From NCBI GenBank assembly GCA_045587025.1, contig JAZNBK010000016.1, positions 1 to 32,207 of the forward strand: a DNA stretch of 32,207 bases. The letters run 5' to 3'. Shown here one piece after another: positions 6,979 to 13,088 of the stretch. This DNA comes from UBA1740 sp045587025 (GTDB lineage Bacteria; Bacillota; Clostridia; Oscillospirales; CAG-272). A program made the translations under genes and the position numbers. The number at the start of each line of letters is the position of its first letter. The stretch's first letter is position 1. Below the pieces are notes generated by a model. That model was not told where the DNA came from, ran no database searches, and was given only the letters and a program-made list of their open reading frames with translations.

Positions 6979-7740
6979 TTATAAATCAGTATTTTCAGAA
7001 AAAGAATTAATATCACTTTGATTGCTTTTTTTCTTCTTTTTGTTCACTATGATACCAATCACGCTCGCAATACCACCAAGTATAGCACCGCCAATTGCCT
7101 TTTCTATCACACCATCCCAAAAAGAAGTGGATTTCGGCTCCTTTAAGGAAGAATCAATATCAAATCGTATGCTATCCATAATATTATCTATTTCTTCGTA
7201 TTCCCAATCAGTAAATTGTGATGATGATTGGAATGTGAATGTATAGTTATCCCCGTTTATACAAGTAATAAATTCACAAATATAATAGCCAAAATTTAAA
7301 TCAATATACTCTGTTTTTGCGAATTTGTACTGATTCTCATAAACGGAATATGTATCTCCTCCTTGTTTATTTGCAAGTTCTTTTGCTAACTTTAACACTT
7401 CAGAGTTTTTATAATTGGAAAGGTTAACTATGTCAGCATCCAGTTTACGCTTTCTAACAAATAATTCCACAAATTCCCCATCTTGATATAGCAAAAAAGC
7501 ATCCATATATGCTTCATTATCATAAAGAATATCGTACATTTCATCGTAGGAGATTCCTAATTCATCCAGTTCAGAATTGTTCTTTATGTTATCTCTTGTA
7601 AAAACATACCAAGATGAATCATCCACACTAATACTCATGTCAGTTCCTCCAAGATAATATGTTTCTGCATATACAGACATGGGAATAAGTACCATTAAAC
7701 ACATAATTATTGTAATAATAACAGGTATGTTTCGTTTCAT
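6979..7740 (-). CDS. Membrane-anchored surface protein of unknown function
   Basis: 253 residues. A signal peptide is clear (basic MKRN, hydrophobic 5-24, cleavage expected after VYA at 25). A Gly-rich membrane helix (about 215-232) is followed by a KKKKK stop-transfer sequence and a 16-residue polar tail. The topology is therefore an extracellular domain of about 190 residues held by one C-terminal helix. The domain is acidic, Tyr- and Asp-rich, and ends in a strand-helix pattern (FTFQSS....EIDNIMDSIRF) that recalls PsbP/DUF1795-type folds; this is only a resemblance. It has its own SigA promoter and GGAG site. It lies alone between two copies of the spoVT 5' repeat, and I see no integrase or transposase, so it looks like the cargo of an insertion. 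Confidence 0.85.
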   Translation of the reverse strand: MKRNIPVIITIIMCLMVLIPMSVYAETYYLGGTDMSISVDDSSWYVFTRDNIKNNSELDELGISYDEMYDILYDNEAYMDAFLLYQDGEFVELFVRKRKLDADIVNLSNYKNSEVLKLAKELANKQGGDTYSVYENQYKFAKTEYIDLNFGYYICEFITCINGDNYTFTFQSSSQFTDWEYEEIDNIMDSIRFDIDSSLKEPKSTSFWDGVIEKAIGGAILGGIASVIGIIVNKKKKKSNQSDINSFSENTDL

Positions 7741-7773
7741 ATATACCTCTCCTTTGTTATATTTATTATATTT

Positions 7774-7802
7774 ATTGTAGCACTTAATTTAGTAAAAGTC
7801 AA
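7774..7802 (-). promoter_or_regulatory. SigA-type promoter of the surface-protein gene
   Basis: On the minus strand TTGACT (7802-7797), 17-bp spacer, TACAAT (7779-7774), 33 bp before the start codon. The gene is thus likely expressed in vegetative cells, unlike spoVT. Confidence 0.75.
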
Positions 7803-7838
7803 TCTATATCGATAAATTTACCAATCCTTCTCTCTACA

Positions 7839-7988
7839 CTATGTATCGCTATACAAAAACCTGTCGAATACTGTCAATGTTATACGAGAAGGTTCACCCC
7901 CGCGGATTCGCATTGTTCTTCTTATTTCTTTTGGAATAACGACACGACCAAGGTCGTCGATTCGTCTTACTATTCCTGTTGCTTTCAT
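7839..7988 (-). pseudogene. Truncated spoVT copy (N-terminal fragment, 49 codons)
   Basis: This reads as spoVT for the first 26 codons and stays in frame to a TAG after 49 codons. It includes the ribosome-binding site and promoter-like sequence of copy 2. Both nucleotide differences within the coding repeat are synonymous. Just past the repeat boundary the codons still spell R-I-R with different bases, then G-G-E-P against E-G-D-P in spoVT, after which similarity ends. Half an AbrB domain and the whole GAF domain are missing, so it is not a working regulator. A short peptide could still be made, and because AbrB domains are interlocked dimers it might interfere with SpoVT; that is speculation. 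Confidence 0.75.
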
Positions 7989-8056
7989 TTATATAAAAAT
8001 CTCCTTAATTTACAGATTTGTGTTGTTAGTATCTGCAAAATGAGGAGATTTATACT
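7909..8056. repeat. 148-bp direct repeat, copy 2 (promoter and start of a truncated spoVT)
   Basis: Second copy of 6779-6926 in the same orientation, two mismatches. It retains the SigG-like promoter (8027-8055), the dyad (7997-8051) and the start codon (7986-7988). The repeats bracket 982 bp of unique sequence. Confidence 0.97.
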
Positions 8057-8092
8057 TTTATTTGTTCTTGTTTTATTGATTCAAATTTAAAC

Positions 8093-8119
8093 AGGGCACT
8101 TTAAAAATTAAAGTGCCCT
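8093..8119 (-). terminator. Rho-independent terminator of the Cys-rich protein gene
   Basis: Perfect 10-bp stem AGGGCACTTT (8093-8102) / AAAGTGCCCT (8110-8119) with a 7-nt loop, 48 bp after the stop on the minus strand. The T-tract behind it is short. Confidence 0.7.
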
Positions 8120-8166
8120 TATGCTTCGAGACTGTAATATCAGTCCGATATTTATTTTAATTTTTA

Positions 8167-8997
8167 TTAGTGACGGCTGCCGTTATTTCTTTCGCCGTCT
8201 GACAAAGAACGTGCGCAAAATTCGTTTGTCGGGAATGCCATATTTTTAAATATGCAGCAGGGATTGTCGGATTCTGCCGTTACACATTCCTTGTCAGGAA
8301 CGCAGTAATCTGTCGCGTTAACGAGATATTGCGCAGGTCTCTCTATGCGTACTATCGAGAATATGCCTAAAGAAACGTATAATCTGTTTCCTTCCGAATC
8401 AATCAAGCCGCCATCGATAGTGTCGGCTATTGCCTCGGGAATATCGGAACAGCAGCAGCAACAATATCCATTACAATTGTTCGGTTCCGCTACCTTCACA
8501 GAAAGCGCGATCGGACTAACTGTTTCAACTACGCCGACAGGAACGTTCGAGCTTCTTTGAGTGTAAACGCATTCAGCGCAATAGCTCGAATCGGAAGTGC
8601 TCTTGAATATGTTCGCATTTCCTTCTCCGCCGTAAAGAACTACCTTCTTTTCGATTACCGACATTCCGTCAAAGGTTTGACTTTTTCCGTTAATACATGC
8701 TTCAAAAACAATCTTGATATAGATTTTTGTGTTAATTTGATAAAAACCGCGATTAAACTGCACGGGGTCAACAGTCACGTTTGCACAAACTATTTCGGTA
8801 CAAACGGTTCTTATATTCGTGGTTCTGTCGATGATGCACTGTCCGTTCTCAGTCAAGAAAACTCTTACGTCCTCATAACAGTCTTTATCACGACAAGAAT
8901 CAAGCACGCGATAGGTATCTATGCAAATAGTGTTATTCCCGTTCAAAAACGAATTGCTTGCATTTCCCTGACCGCAAGAACATCTATTTTCTGCCAT
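8167..8997 (-). CDS. Cys-rich conserved clostridial protein, possibly spore-associated
   Basis: 276 residues from the ATG at 8997, chosen because AGGAGGG precedes it; the longer frame adds 19 residues without a ribosome-binding site. No signal peptide or membrane helix. It has 22 Cys, including five in a row (179-183), plus pairs such as CSC, CRDKDC and CAEC. The N-terminal part (NNTICIDTYRVLDSCRDKDC, then EDVRVFLTENGQ) and the middle (FNRGFYQIN... VLYGGEGNANIF) match, from memory, a conserved family in spore-forming Clostridia without a settled function. Cys-rich proteins of this sort are common in spore coats and exosporia, and a weak SigE-like -10 (9059-9066) lies upstream. The role is inference. 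Confidence 0.85.
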   Translation of the reverse strand: MAENRCSCGQGNASNSFLNGNNTICIDTYRVLDSCRDKDCYEDVRVFLTENGQCIIDRTTNIRTVCTEIVCANVTVDPVQFNRGFYQINTKIYIKIVFEACINGKSQTFDGMSVIEKKVVLYGGEGNANIFKSTSDSSYCAECVYTQRSSNVPVGVVETVSPIALSVKVAEPNNCNGYCCCCCSDIPEAIADTIDGGLIDSEGNRLYVSLGIFSIVRIERPAQYLVNATDYCVPDKECVTAESDNPCCIFKNMAFPTNEFCARSLSDGERNNGSRH

Positions 8998-9027
8998 TTT
9001 AAGCCCTCCTATATGGTATAATAGCAA

Positions 9028-9063
9028 ATTATCGAGGTGCAAAAAATTCCACACCTCGATAAT
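9028..9063. repeat. Perfect 12-bp inverted repeat upstream of the Cys-rich gene
   Basis: ATTATCGAGGTG (9028-9039) and CACCTCGATAAT (9052-9063) with a 12-nt loop. There is no T-run after it on the minus strand, so it is a weak terminator at best. It overlaps a CATATTAT (9066-9059) that resembles a SigE -10, so it may instead be an operator or leader hairpin. Confidence 0.6.
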
Positions 9064-9098
9064 ATGTTATGCAATATAGGATAATAATGACATTTAAG

Positions 9099-9506
9099 TT
9101 ATATAAAATTCTTTATGGACTCAGGACAATCTTCAACTGCTAAAGAGGATGTCATCACTATATCAACATTAAGCTTTTTAGACAAATCGTCTACCTCATG
9201 TACAAATTTTTCAAATTCATCCGTTTTATTCTGACAAATCTTCAATGCTGAATCTATAAAAATTTCTGTAATATCGTGATTGCTTGCCAAAATGCCTGCA
9301 ACAAATCCGTACAATGCCTGCGCATCATCTACAGAAAAATAGTCTGTATCTATCAAACGAGCTTTATGATTAATATCATAATTTAATTTTGCTCCTTTTT
9401 CAATGCAAATTACCGAGCCCTTGCTCGATGAAACGGCAGTGTTTACCAAATCAATTAAAGTTTTGGTCTTTCCTGTGCCTTTTTTGCCAATAATCAATTT
9501 AACCAT
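9099..9506 (-). CDS. Small P-loop ATPase-like protein
   Basis: 135 residues. Walker A is GKKGTGKT (7-14), and a Walker B-like strand ITEIFIDS has Asp85. A later strand ends in MTSSL (about 117-121), in the place where related P-loop folds have a sensor Ser/Thr. The short single-domain build resembles the thymidine kinase/RecA-like fold core without any extra domain. I know it only as a conserved, uncharacterised clostridial protein sometimes mislabelled PilT. AGGAGG lies before the ATG. Its promoter lies within the terminator region of pgi. The Cys-rich gene follows on the same strand, 101 bp away. Confidence 0.8.
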   Translation of the reverse strand: MVKLIIGKKGTGKTKTLIDLVNTAVSSSKGSVICIEKGAKLNYDINHKARLIDTDYFSVDDAQALYGFVAGILASNHDITEIFIDSALKICQNKTDEFEKFVHEVDDLSKKLNVDIVMTSSLAVEDCPESIKNFI

Positions 9507-9528
9507 ACTGTGCTTCCTCCTGATAAAA

Positions 9529-9572
9529 AATGGATTTAGTGTCCTCTATATACATAATACACTAAATCCATT
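9529..9572 (-). terminator. Terminator of pgi, interlocked with the next promoter
   Basis: Perfect 14-bp inverted repeat AATGGATTTAGTGT (9529-9542) / ACACTAAATCCATT (9559-9572), 16-nt loop, followed on the minus strand by TTTTTT. The promoter of the P-loop gene overlaps its upstream arm. Confidence 0.85.
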
Positions 9573-9582
9573 AAAATTTCAA
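9554..9582 (-). promoter_or_regulatory. SigA-type promoter of the P-loop ATPase gene
   Basis: On the minus strand TTGAAA (9582-9577), 17-bp spacer, TATTAT (9559-9554). RNA starting about 9547 would lack the upstream arm of the pgi terminator and escape termination. Confidence 0.65.
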
Positions 9583-9616
9583 GAGTATTTTTGATTTTTT
9601 CCCAAATTTTTATAAT

Positions 9617-10954
9617 TTAATTCATTCTTTTCAGTAATTCTTCTCTTTCCTTATCATATCCGGCTTTTCCAAGCAGGGCAAACATATTTTTCTTATAGGA
9701 TTCTACGCCCGGTTGGTCAAAGGGATTAACGCCCAGCATATAGCCGGAAATAGCGCACGCCATTTCAAAGAAATAAACAAGATAACCGAAGGAATACGCC
9801 GTTTTGTCGGGAATTTCAAGAACGATATTGGGAACTCCGCCGTCATAATGCGCAAAAAGCGTACCGAGCATAGCGGTTTTATTTACGTAGTCAAGCTCCT
9901 TGCCCGAAAGGAAGTTCAAACCGTCAACATTATTCTCGTCATAAGGAATAACAAACTTGCTTCCGCAATCTTTAATATCGAGAACGGTCTCGAAAAGCAT
10001 ACGCTGTCCGTCCTGAATATATTGTCCGAGAGAGTGAAGGTCGGTCGAAAAAATTACCGAGTCGGGCAAAATTCCTTTATTGTCTTTTCCTTCGCTTTCG
10101 CCAAACAACTGCTTCCACCATTCGCAAAGCATCAGGCAAAACGGCTCATAGCCAACCATTATTTCGACGTTTTTGCCCTTACGGTACAAGGCGTTTCTGA
10201 TAACGGCGTATTTCAAGCTCATATTTTCATCCATATTGTCGAGCTTGCATACCTTGCTTGCATCAAAAGCTCCGTCCATCATCTTTTTAATATCAATACC
10301 TGCCACAGCAATAGGCAAAAGACCTACAGCGGTCAAAACCGAGAAGCGCCCTCCGACATCGTCAGGCACGACAAAGGTCTTGTATTGATTTTTATCTGCA
10401 AAGGATTTTAAAGTTCCCTTGCATTTATCGGTCGTAACGAAAATTCTATCCTTCGCGCCGTCTTCACCGTATTTTTTTACGAGTAGCTCTCTGAACACAC
10501 GGAACGCAATAGCGGGCTCTGTCGTTGTGCCCGATTTACTTATAACGTTCAAGCAAATATCCTTTCCTTCACATATAGAAAGGATTTCGTTCAGGGCGGT
10601 AGTGCTTATATTGTTACCTGCAAAATATATATCGGGGGTATCCTTTTTCAAGTTATTATACAAGGGAGATTTGATAAATTCAATAGCCGCCCTTGCGCCA
10701 AGATAAGATCCGCCGATACCCAAAACTATCAAAATATCGCACGATTTCTTAATCTTCTCTGCCGCCTTAATTATTTCATCAAACTCTGCCTTATCGTAAT
10801 TTTCAGGTAAATCTACCCAGCCGAGAAAATCATTTCCCTGCATATCCTTATTTATTACGGAATTTAAAGCGATCTTCGCCTGATTTTCCAAGAACTTTAA
10901 TTCGTATTTTTCTACGTATCCATCTAAAAATTTTTCATTTATTTTGATAGACAT
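9617..10954 (-). CDS. pgi: Glucose-6-phosphate isomerase
   Basis: 445 residues. Pgi interconverts glucose-6-phosphate and fructose-6-phosphate in glycolysis and gluconeogenesis. Visible are the phosphate-binding ISKSGTTTEPA and GIGGSYLGARA loops, the catalytic-region FGESEGKDNKG, and the C-terminal segment around NPFDQPGVESYKKN with the conserved Lys. The length is that of the shorter Gram-positive Pgi. The start at 10954 is set by GGAGG six nt upstream; the frame stays open for 12 more codons without a ribosome-binding site. A consensus promoter (11036-11064) and a strong terminator frame it as a single-gene unit. Confidence 0.97.
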   Translation of the reverse strand: MSIKINEKFLDGYVEKYELKFLENQAKIALNSVINKDMQGNDFLGWVDLPENYDKAEFDEIIKAAEKIKKSCDILIVLGIGGSYLGARAAIEFIKSPLYNNLKKDTPDIYFAGNNISTTALNEILSICEGKDICLNVISKSGTTTEPAIAFRVFRELLVKKYGEDGAKDRIFVTTDKCKGTLKSFADKNQYKTFVVPDDVGGRFSVLTAVGLLPIAVAGIDIKKMMDGAFDASKVCKLDNMDENMSLKYAVIRNALYRKGKNVEIMVGYEPFCLMLCEWWKQLFGESEGKDNKGILPDSVIFSTDLHSLGQYIQDGQRMLFETVLDIKDCGSKFVIPYDENNVDGLNFLSGKELDYVNKTAMLGTLFAHYDGGVPNIVLEIPDKTAYSFGYLVYFFEMACAISGYMLGVNPFDQPGVESYKKNMFALLGKAGYDKEREELLKRMN

Positions 10955-11035
10955 TTTATACCTCCGTTGTTTTGTCTGATATTTAAACAACCCCGCTATA
11001 CTAACGGAATTTTATGACATTTTACGCCACGAATT

Positions 11036-11064
11036 ATTATATAACAAAGAAAAAACAATGTCAA
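11036..11064 (-). promoter_or_regulatory. SigA-type promoter of pgi
   Basis: On the minus strand TTGACA (11064-11059), 17-bp spacer, TATAAT (11041-11036): exact consensus. The leader would be about 75 nt. Confidence 0.85.
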
Positions 11065-11117
11065 TATATAAGCGAGGTTTCTATAAAAAATTTTTACTCT
11101 GCTTCAACAAAATAATA

Positions 11118-12272
11118 TTATTTTACGACCATAAAATTTCTGAGTATTCTTATGAAAATTTCCCAATAAGAAATTTTACCTATCGTCTCTGAGGCGACAA
11201 TATCAGTTTCTCCTATTTTTTCGTCGTTGCACATAAATATTATCTTTCCAATTTTTTGACCTGATGCAATCGGCGCCGCTATTTTTTCAGGAGCTTCGAT
11301 TTTCGTAGTTACCTTTTCTGCTATTCCTTTATCCAAAACGGCAGAATATTTATCGGCAGATATATTACAAAAATCAGACGTGCCACCAAGCACCGACAAT
11401 TTTCCCAAATCGGTTTTTTCGTACGTATATAATGCGTAATTGGCAAAGCCGTAATCAAGAAGCTTCTTTGCCTCCTCGTTTCTGATATCTCTTGAGGGGG
11501 CGCCCATAATTACCGCTATCAAGTGCATTCCGTTTCTCTCCGCAGTCGCGCTTATACAAAATTTCGCTTTCGAGGTAGAGCCGGTTTTCAACCCCGTAGC
11601 GCCCGGATAAAATCTTATAAGACGGTTTGTATTCGTTAAGGTAAAAGCGCCGTCCCGTATGGTACTCATCCAAATTGACGAGTATTCAAGTATTTTTTTA
11701 TGCTTTATAAGCTCTCTTGACATTACCGCAATATCGTGAGCGCTCGTAACGTGATTTTGCGTGGTGTCGTCAAGACCGTTTGTATTTTCAAAATTTGTGT
11801 TTTTCATTCCTAAAGCTTTGGCTTTTTTATTCATTTCGTTTACAAAGGCGCCTTCGCTTCCGCAAATATGCTCGGCTAATGCAACGGCAGAATCGTTTGC
11901 GCTCGAAACAACGACGCTTTTAAGTAAATCTTCAACCGACATTTCCTCGCCTGCCTTCAGATACACCTGAGAACCGCCCATTTGCGAGGCGTTTTCGCTC
12001 ACACACACCTTTTCATCGAGGGAAATTTTTCCGCTGTCTATCGCCTCCATTACCAAGAGCAAGGTCATTATTTTCGTTACAGACGCAGGAGGCAACGCCT
12101 CGTATGCATTTTGCTCATATAAAATTTTTCCCGTTTCGGCTTCCATAAGAATAGCCGATTTTGCATCAATTTTCATTATGTTTTCTTCTGCCGAAGAATT
12201 TATAGAAAAAACAGCGAAAAAAGTCGAGAAAAGCATACACATCAAAAGTAAAATAGCAATTCTTTTTTTCAT
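11118..12272 (-). CDS. D-alanyl-D-alanine carboxypeptidase (DacA/DacF-type, S11)
   Basis: 384 residues. Signal peptide 1-28, then the S11 serine peptidase domain with all three active-site motifs: SVTK (64-67), SAN (124-126) and KTG (229-231). A PBP5_C-type beta domain follows (about 265-360), and the last 18 residues (ISYWEIFIRILRNFMVVK) form an amphipathic membrane anchor. It removes the terminal D-Ala from peptidoglycan pentapeptides on the outer face of the membrane. The start at 12272 fits AAGGAG at a 7-nt spacing; upstream ATGs are too close to it. It is the second such enzyme in the window, next to the partial one at the left edge. Whether it is the vegetative or a sporulation enzyme cannot be decided here. 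Confidence 0.95.
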   Translation of the reverse strand: MKKRIAILLLMCMLFSTFFAVFSINSSAEENIMKIDAKSAILMEAETGKILYEQNAYEALPPASVTKIMTLLLVMEAIDSGKISLDEKVCVSENASQMGGSQVYLKAGEEMSVEDLLKSVVVSSANDSAVALAEHICGSEGAFVNEMNKKAKALGMKNTNFENTNGLDDTTQNHVTSAHDIAVMSRELIKHKKILEYSSIWMSTIRDGAFTLTNTNRLIRFYPGATGLKTGSTSKAKFCISATAERNGMHLIAVIMGAPSRDIRNEEAKKLLDYGFANYALYTYEKTDLGKLSVLGGTSDFCNISADKYSAVLDKGIAEKVTTKIEAPEKIAAPIASGQKIGKIIFMCNDEKIGETDIVASETIGKISYWEIFIRILRNFMVVK

Positions 12273-12321
12273 AATCATACTCCTTTTTTTATATCCATAC
12301 AAAGTATATTTTAAAAGGAGG

Positions 12322-12333
12322 TGTAATATTACA
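12322..12333. repeat. 12-bp perfect palindrome upstream of the carboxypeptidase gene
   Basis: TGTAATATTACA, 49 bp before the chosen start codon. On the minus strand it overlaps a possible -35 (TTGTAA), so it could be an operator, but the promoter itself is unclear. Confidence 0.4.
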
Positions 12334-12344
12334 AGAAACAGATA

Positions 12345-12905
12345 CTAATTTTTTATAATAGCGTAAACGCCGACGTCCCAATATTTTCCTTTATTAAAAA
12401 CAGAAGATCTCATAACACCTTCAAATTTCATACCGCATCTCTCCATTACTCTTCTGCTGGCGTTGTTTTCCGCAATATATCTCGCTTCGATTCGATTTAA
12501 TTTTAATTCATTGAAGCCGTAGCAAATTACTTCCCTCACTGCTTCGAGGGCGTATCCCTTCCCCCAATATTCAGGATTTAAGACGTATCCTATCTCGGCA
12601 GAATTATTTGAGTAGTCGAATTTTGTAAAGCCGCAAGTTCCTATCATCTTTCCCTTATCCTTTAACGATATCGCCCAGTCATAAAAATCTCCCATTTTAT
12701 ATCTGTCCTGAATATATTCGAGATATTGCTTCGTATATTCTGCGTTCGGATGACAATTCCAAAGCAAATATCTCGTTACGTCCTCTCTTGATGAATATTC
12801 ATACATATCCTTATAATCGGATGGCAATATTTTTCTTAGGATTATTCTTTCTGCGTTCAATACAGGCATATGATGAAAATGCCTTAAAATAAATTCTTTA
12901 TTCAT
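12345..12905 (-). CDS. GNAT family N-acetyltransferase (RimJ/RimL-like)
   Basis: 186 residues with the layout of the RimJ/RimL group (Acetyltransf_3): an N-terminal strand (LNAERIILRKILPSDYKDMYEY, shortened here to its key residues L..ERI.LR....D), MIGTCGFTKFD near residue 90, EIGYVLNPEYWGKGYALEA (about 105-123) with the acetyl-CoA pyrophosphate loop in its WGKGYA part, and the final ENNASRRVMERCGM segment. Such enzymes acetylate alpha-amino groups of ribosomal proteins, or antibiotics and small metabolites; the substrate cannot be read from the sequence. The ribosome-binding site is weak. It is divergent from the YesL-like gene and has its own promoter (12963-12991). Confidence 0.88.
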   Translation of the reverse strand: MNKEFILRHFHHMPVLNAERIILRKILPSDYKDMYEYSSREDVTRYLLWNCHPNAEYTKQYLEYIQDRYKMGDFYDWAISLKDKGKMIGTCGFTKFDYSNNSAEIGYVLNPEYWGKGYALEAVREVICYGFNELKLNRIEARYIAENNASRRVMERCGMKFEGVMRSSVFNKGKYWDVGVYAIIKN

Positions 12906-12962
12906 AATAAAATCTCTATTCTTTACCGTTTTGATAAATTTATCGGAAATATTTACTTAATT

Positions 12963-12991
12963 AGTATACCATGCGACGTAATATAAAGCAA
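12963..12991 (-). promoter_or_regulatory. SigA-type promoter of the GNAT gene
   Basis: On the minus strand TTGCTT (12991-12986), 17-bp spacer, TATACT (12968-12963). Confidence 0.65.
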
Positions 12992-13003
12992 GAAATATAG
13001 TAA

Positions 13004-13028
13004 ATAAACATTTATTAACAATGTTTAT
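13004..13028. repeat. Inverted repeat between divergent promoters
   Basis: ATAAACAT (13004-13011) and ATGTTTAT (13021-13028), separated by 9 bp. It lies between the two opposing -35 elements, directly against that of the YesL-like gene, the place expected for an operator. Confidence 0.4.
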
Positions 13029-13029
13029 A

Positions 13030-13058
13030 TTGCAATATAATAAAAACTGTGATAAAAT
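13030..13058 (+). promoter_or_regulatory. SigA-type promoter of the YesL-like gene
   Basis: TTGCAA (13030-13035), 17-bp spacer, TAAAAT (13053-13058), 30 bp before the start codon. Confidence 0.65.
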
Positions 13059-13088
13059 ATTCTCATAAATACACAAGGAGAAGTTAAA

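Larger units (their letters stand above)
7741..8166. other. 426-bp intergenic stretch containing the duplicated spoVT start
   Basis: From left to right it holds the surface-protein promoter (7774-7802), a short stretch with the fragment's out-of-family codons (7839-7908), repeat copy 2 (7909-8056), and the terminator of the Cys-rich gene (8093-8119). I find no other gene in it. Confidence 0.8.

Noticed and set aside
9713..10411. Long open frame on the plus strand opposite pgi
   Set aside because: It lies entirely within pgi, has no ribosome-binding site, and its protein shows no family features.
11065..11117. Possible terminator of the D,D-carboxypeptidase gene
   Set aside because: Only the A-T palindrome AAAATAATATTATTTT overlapping the stop is seen; not convincing.
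12311..12321. AAAAGGAGGTG on the plus strand, a perfect ribosome-binding sequence
   Set aside because: No start codon or open frame follows; the convergent genes are on the minus strand.
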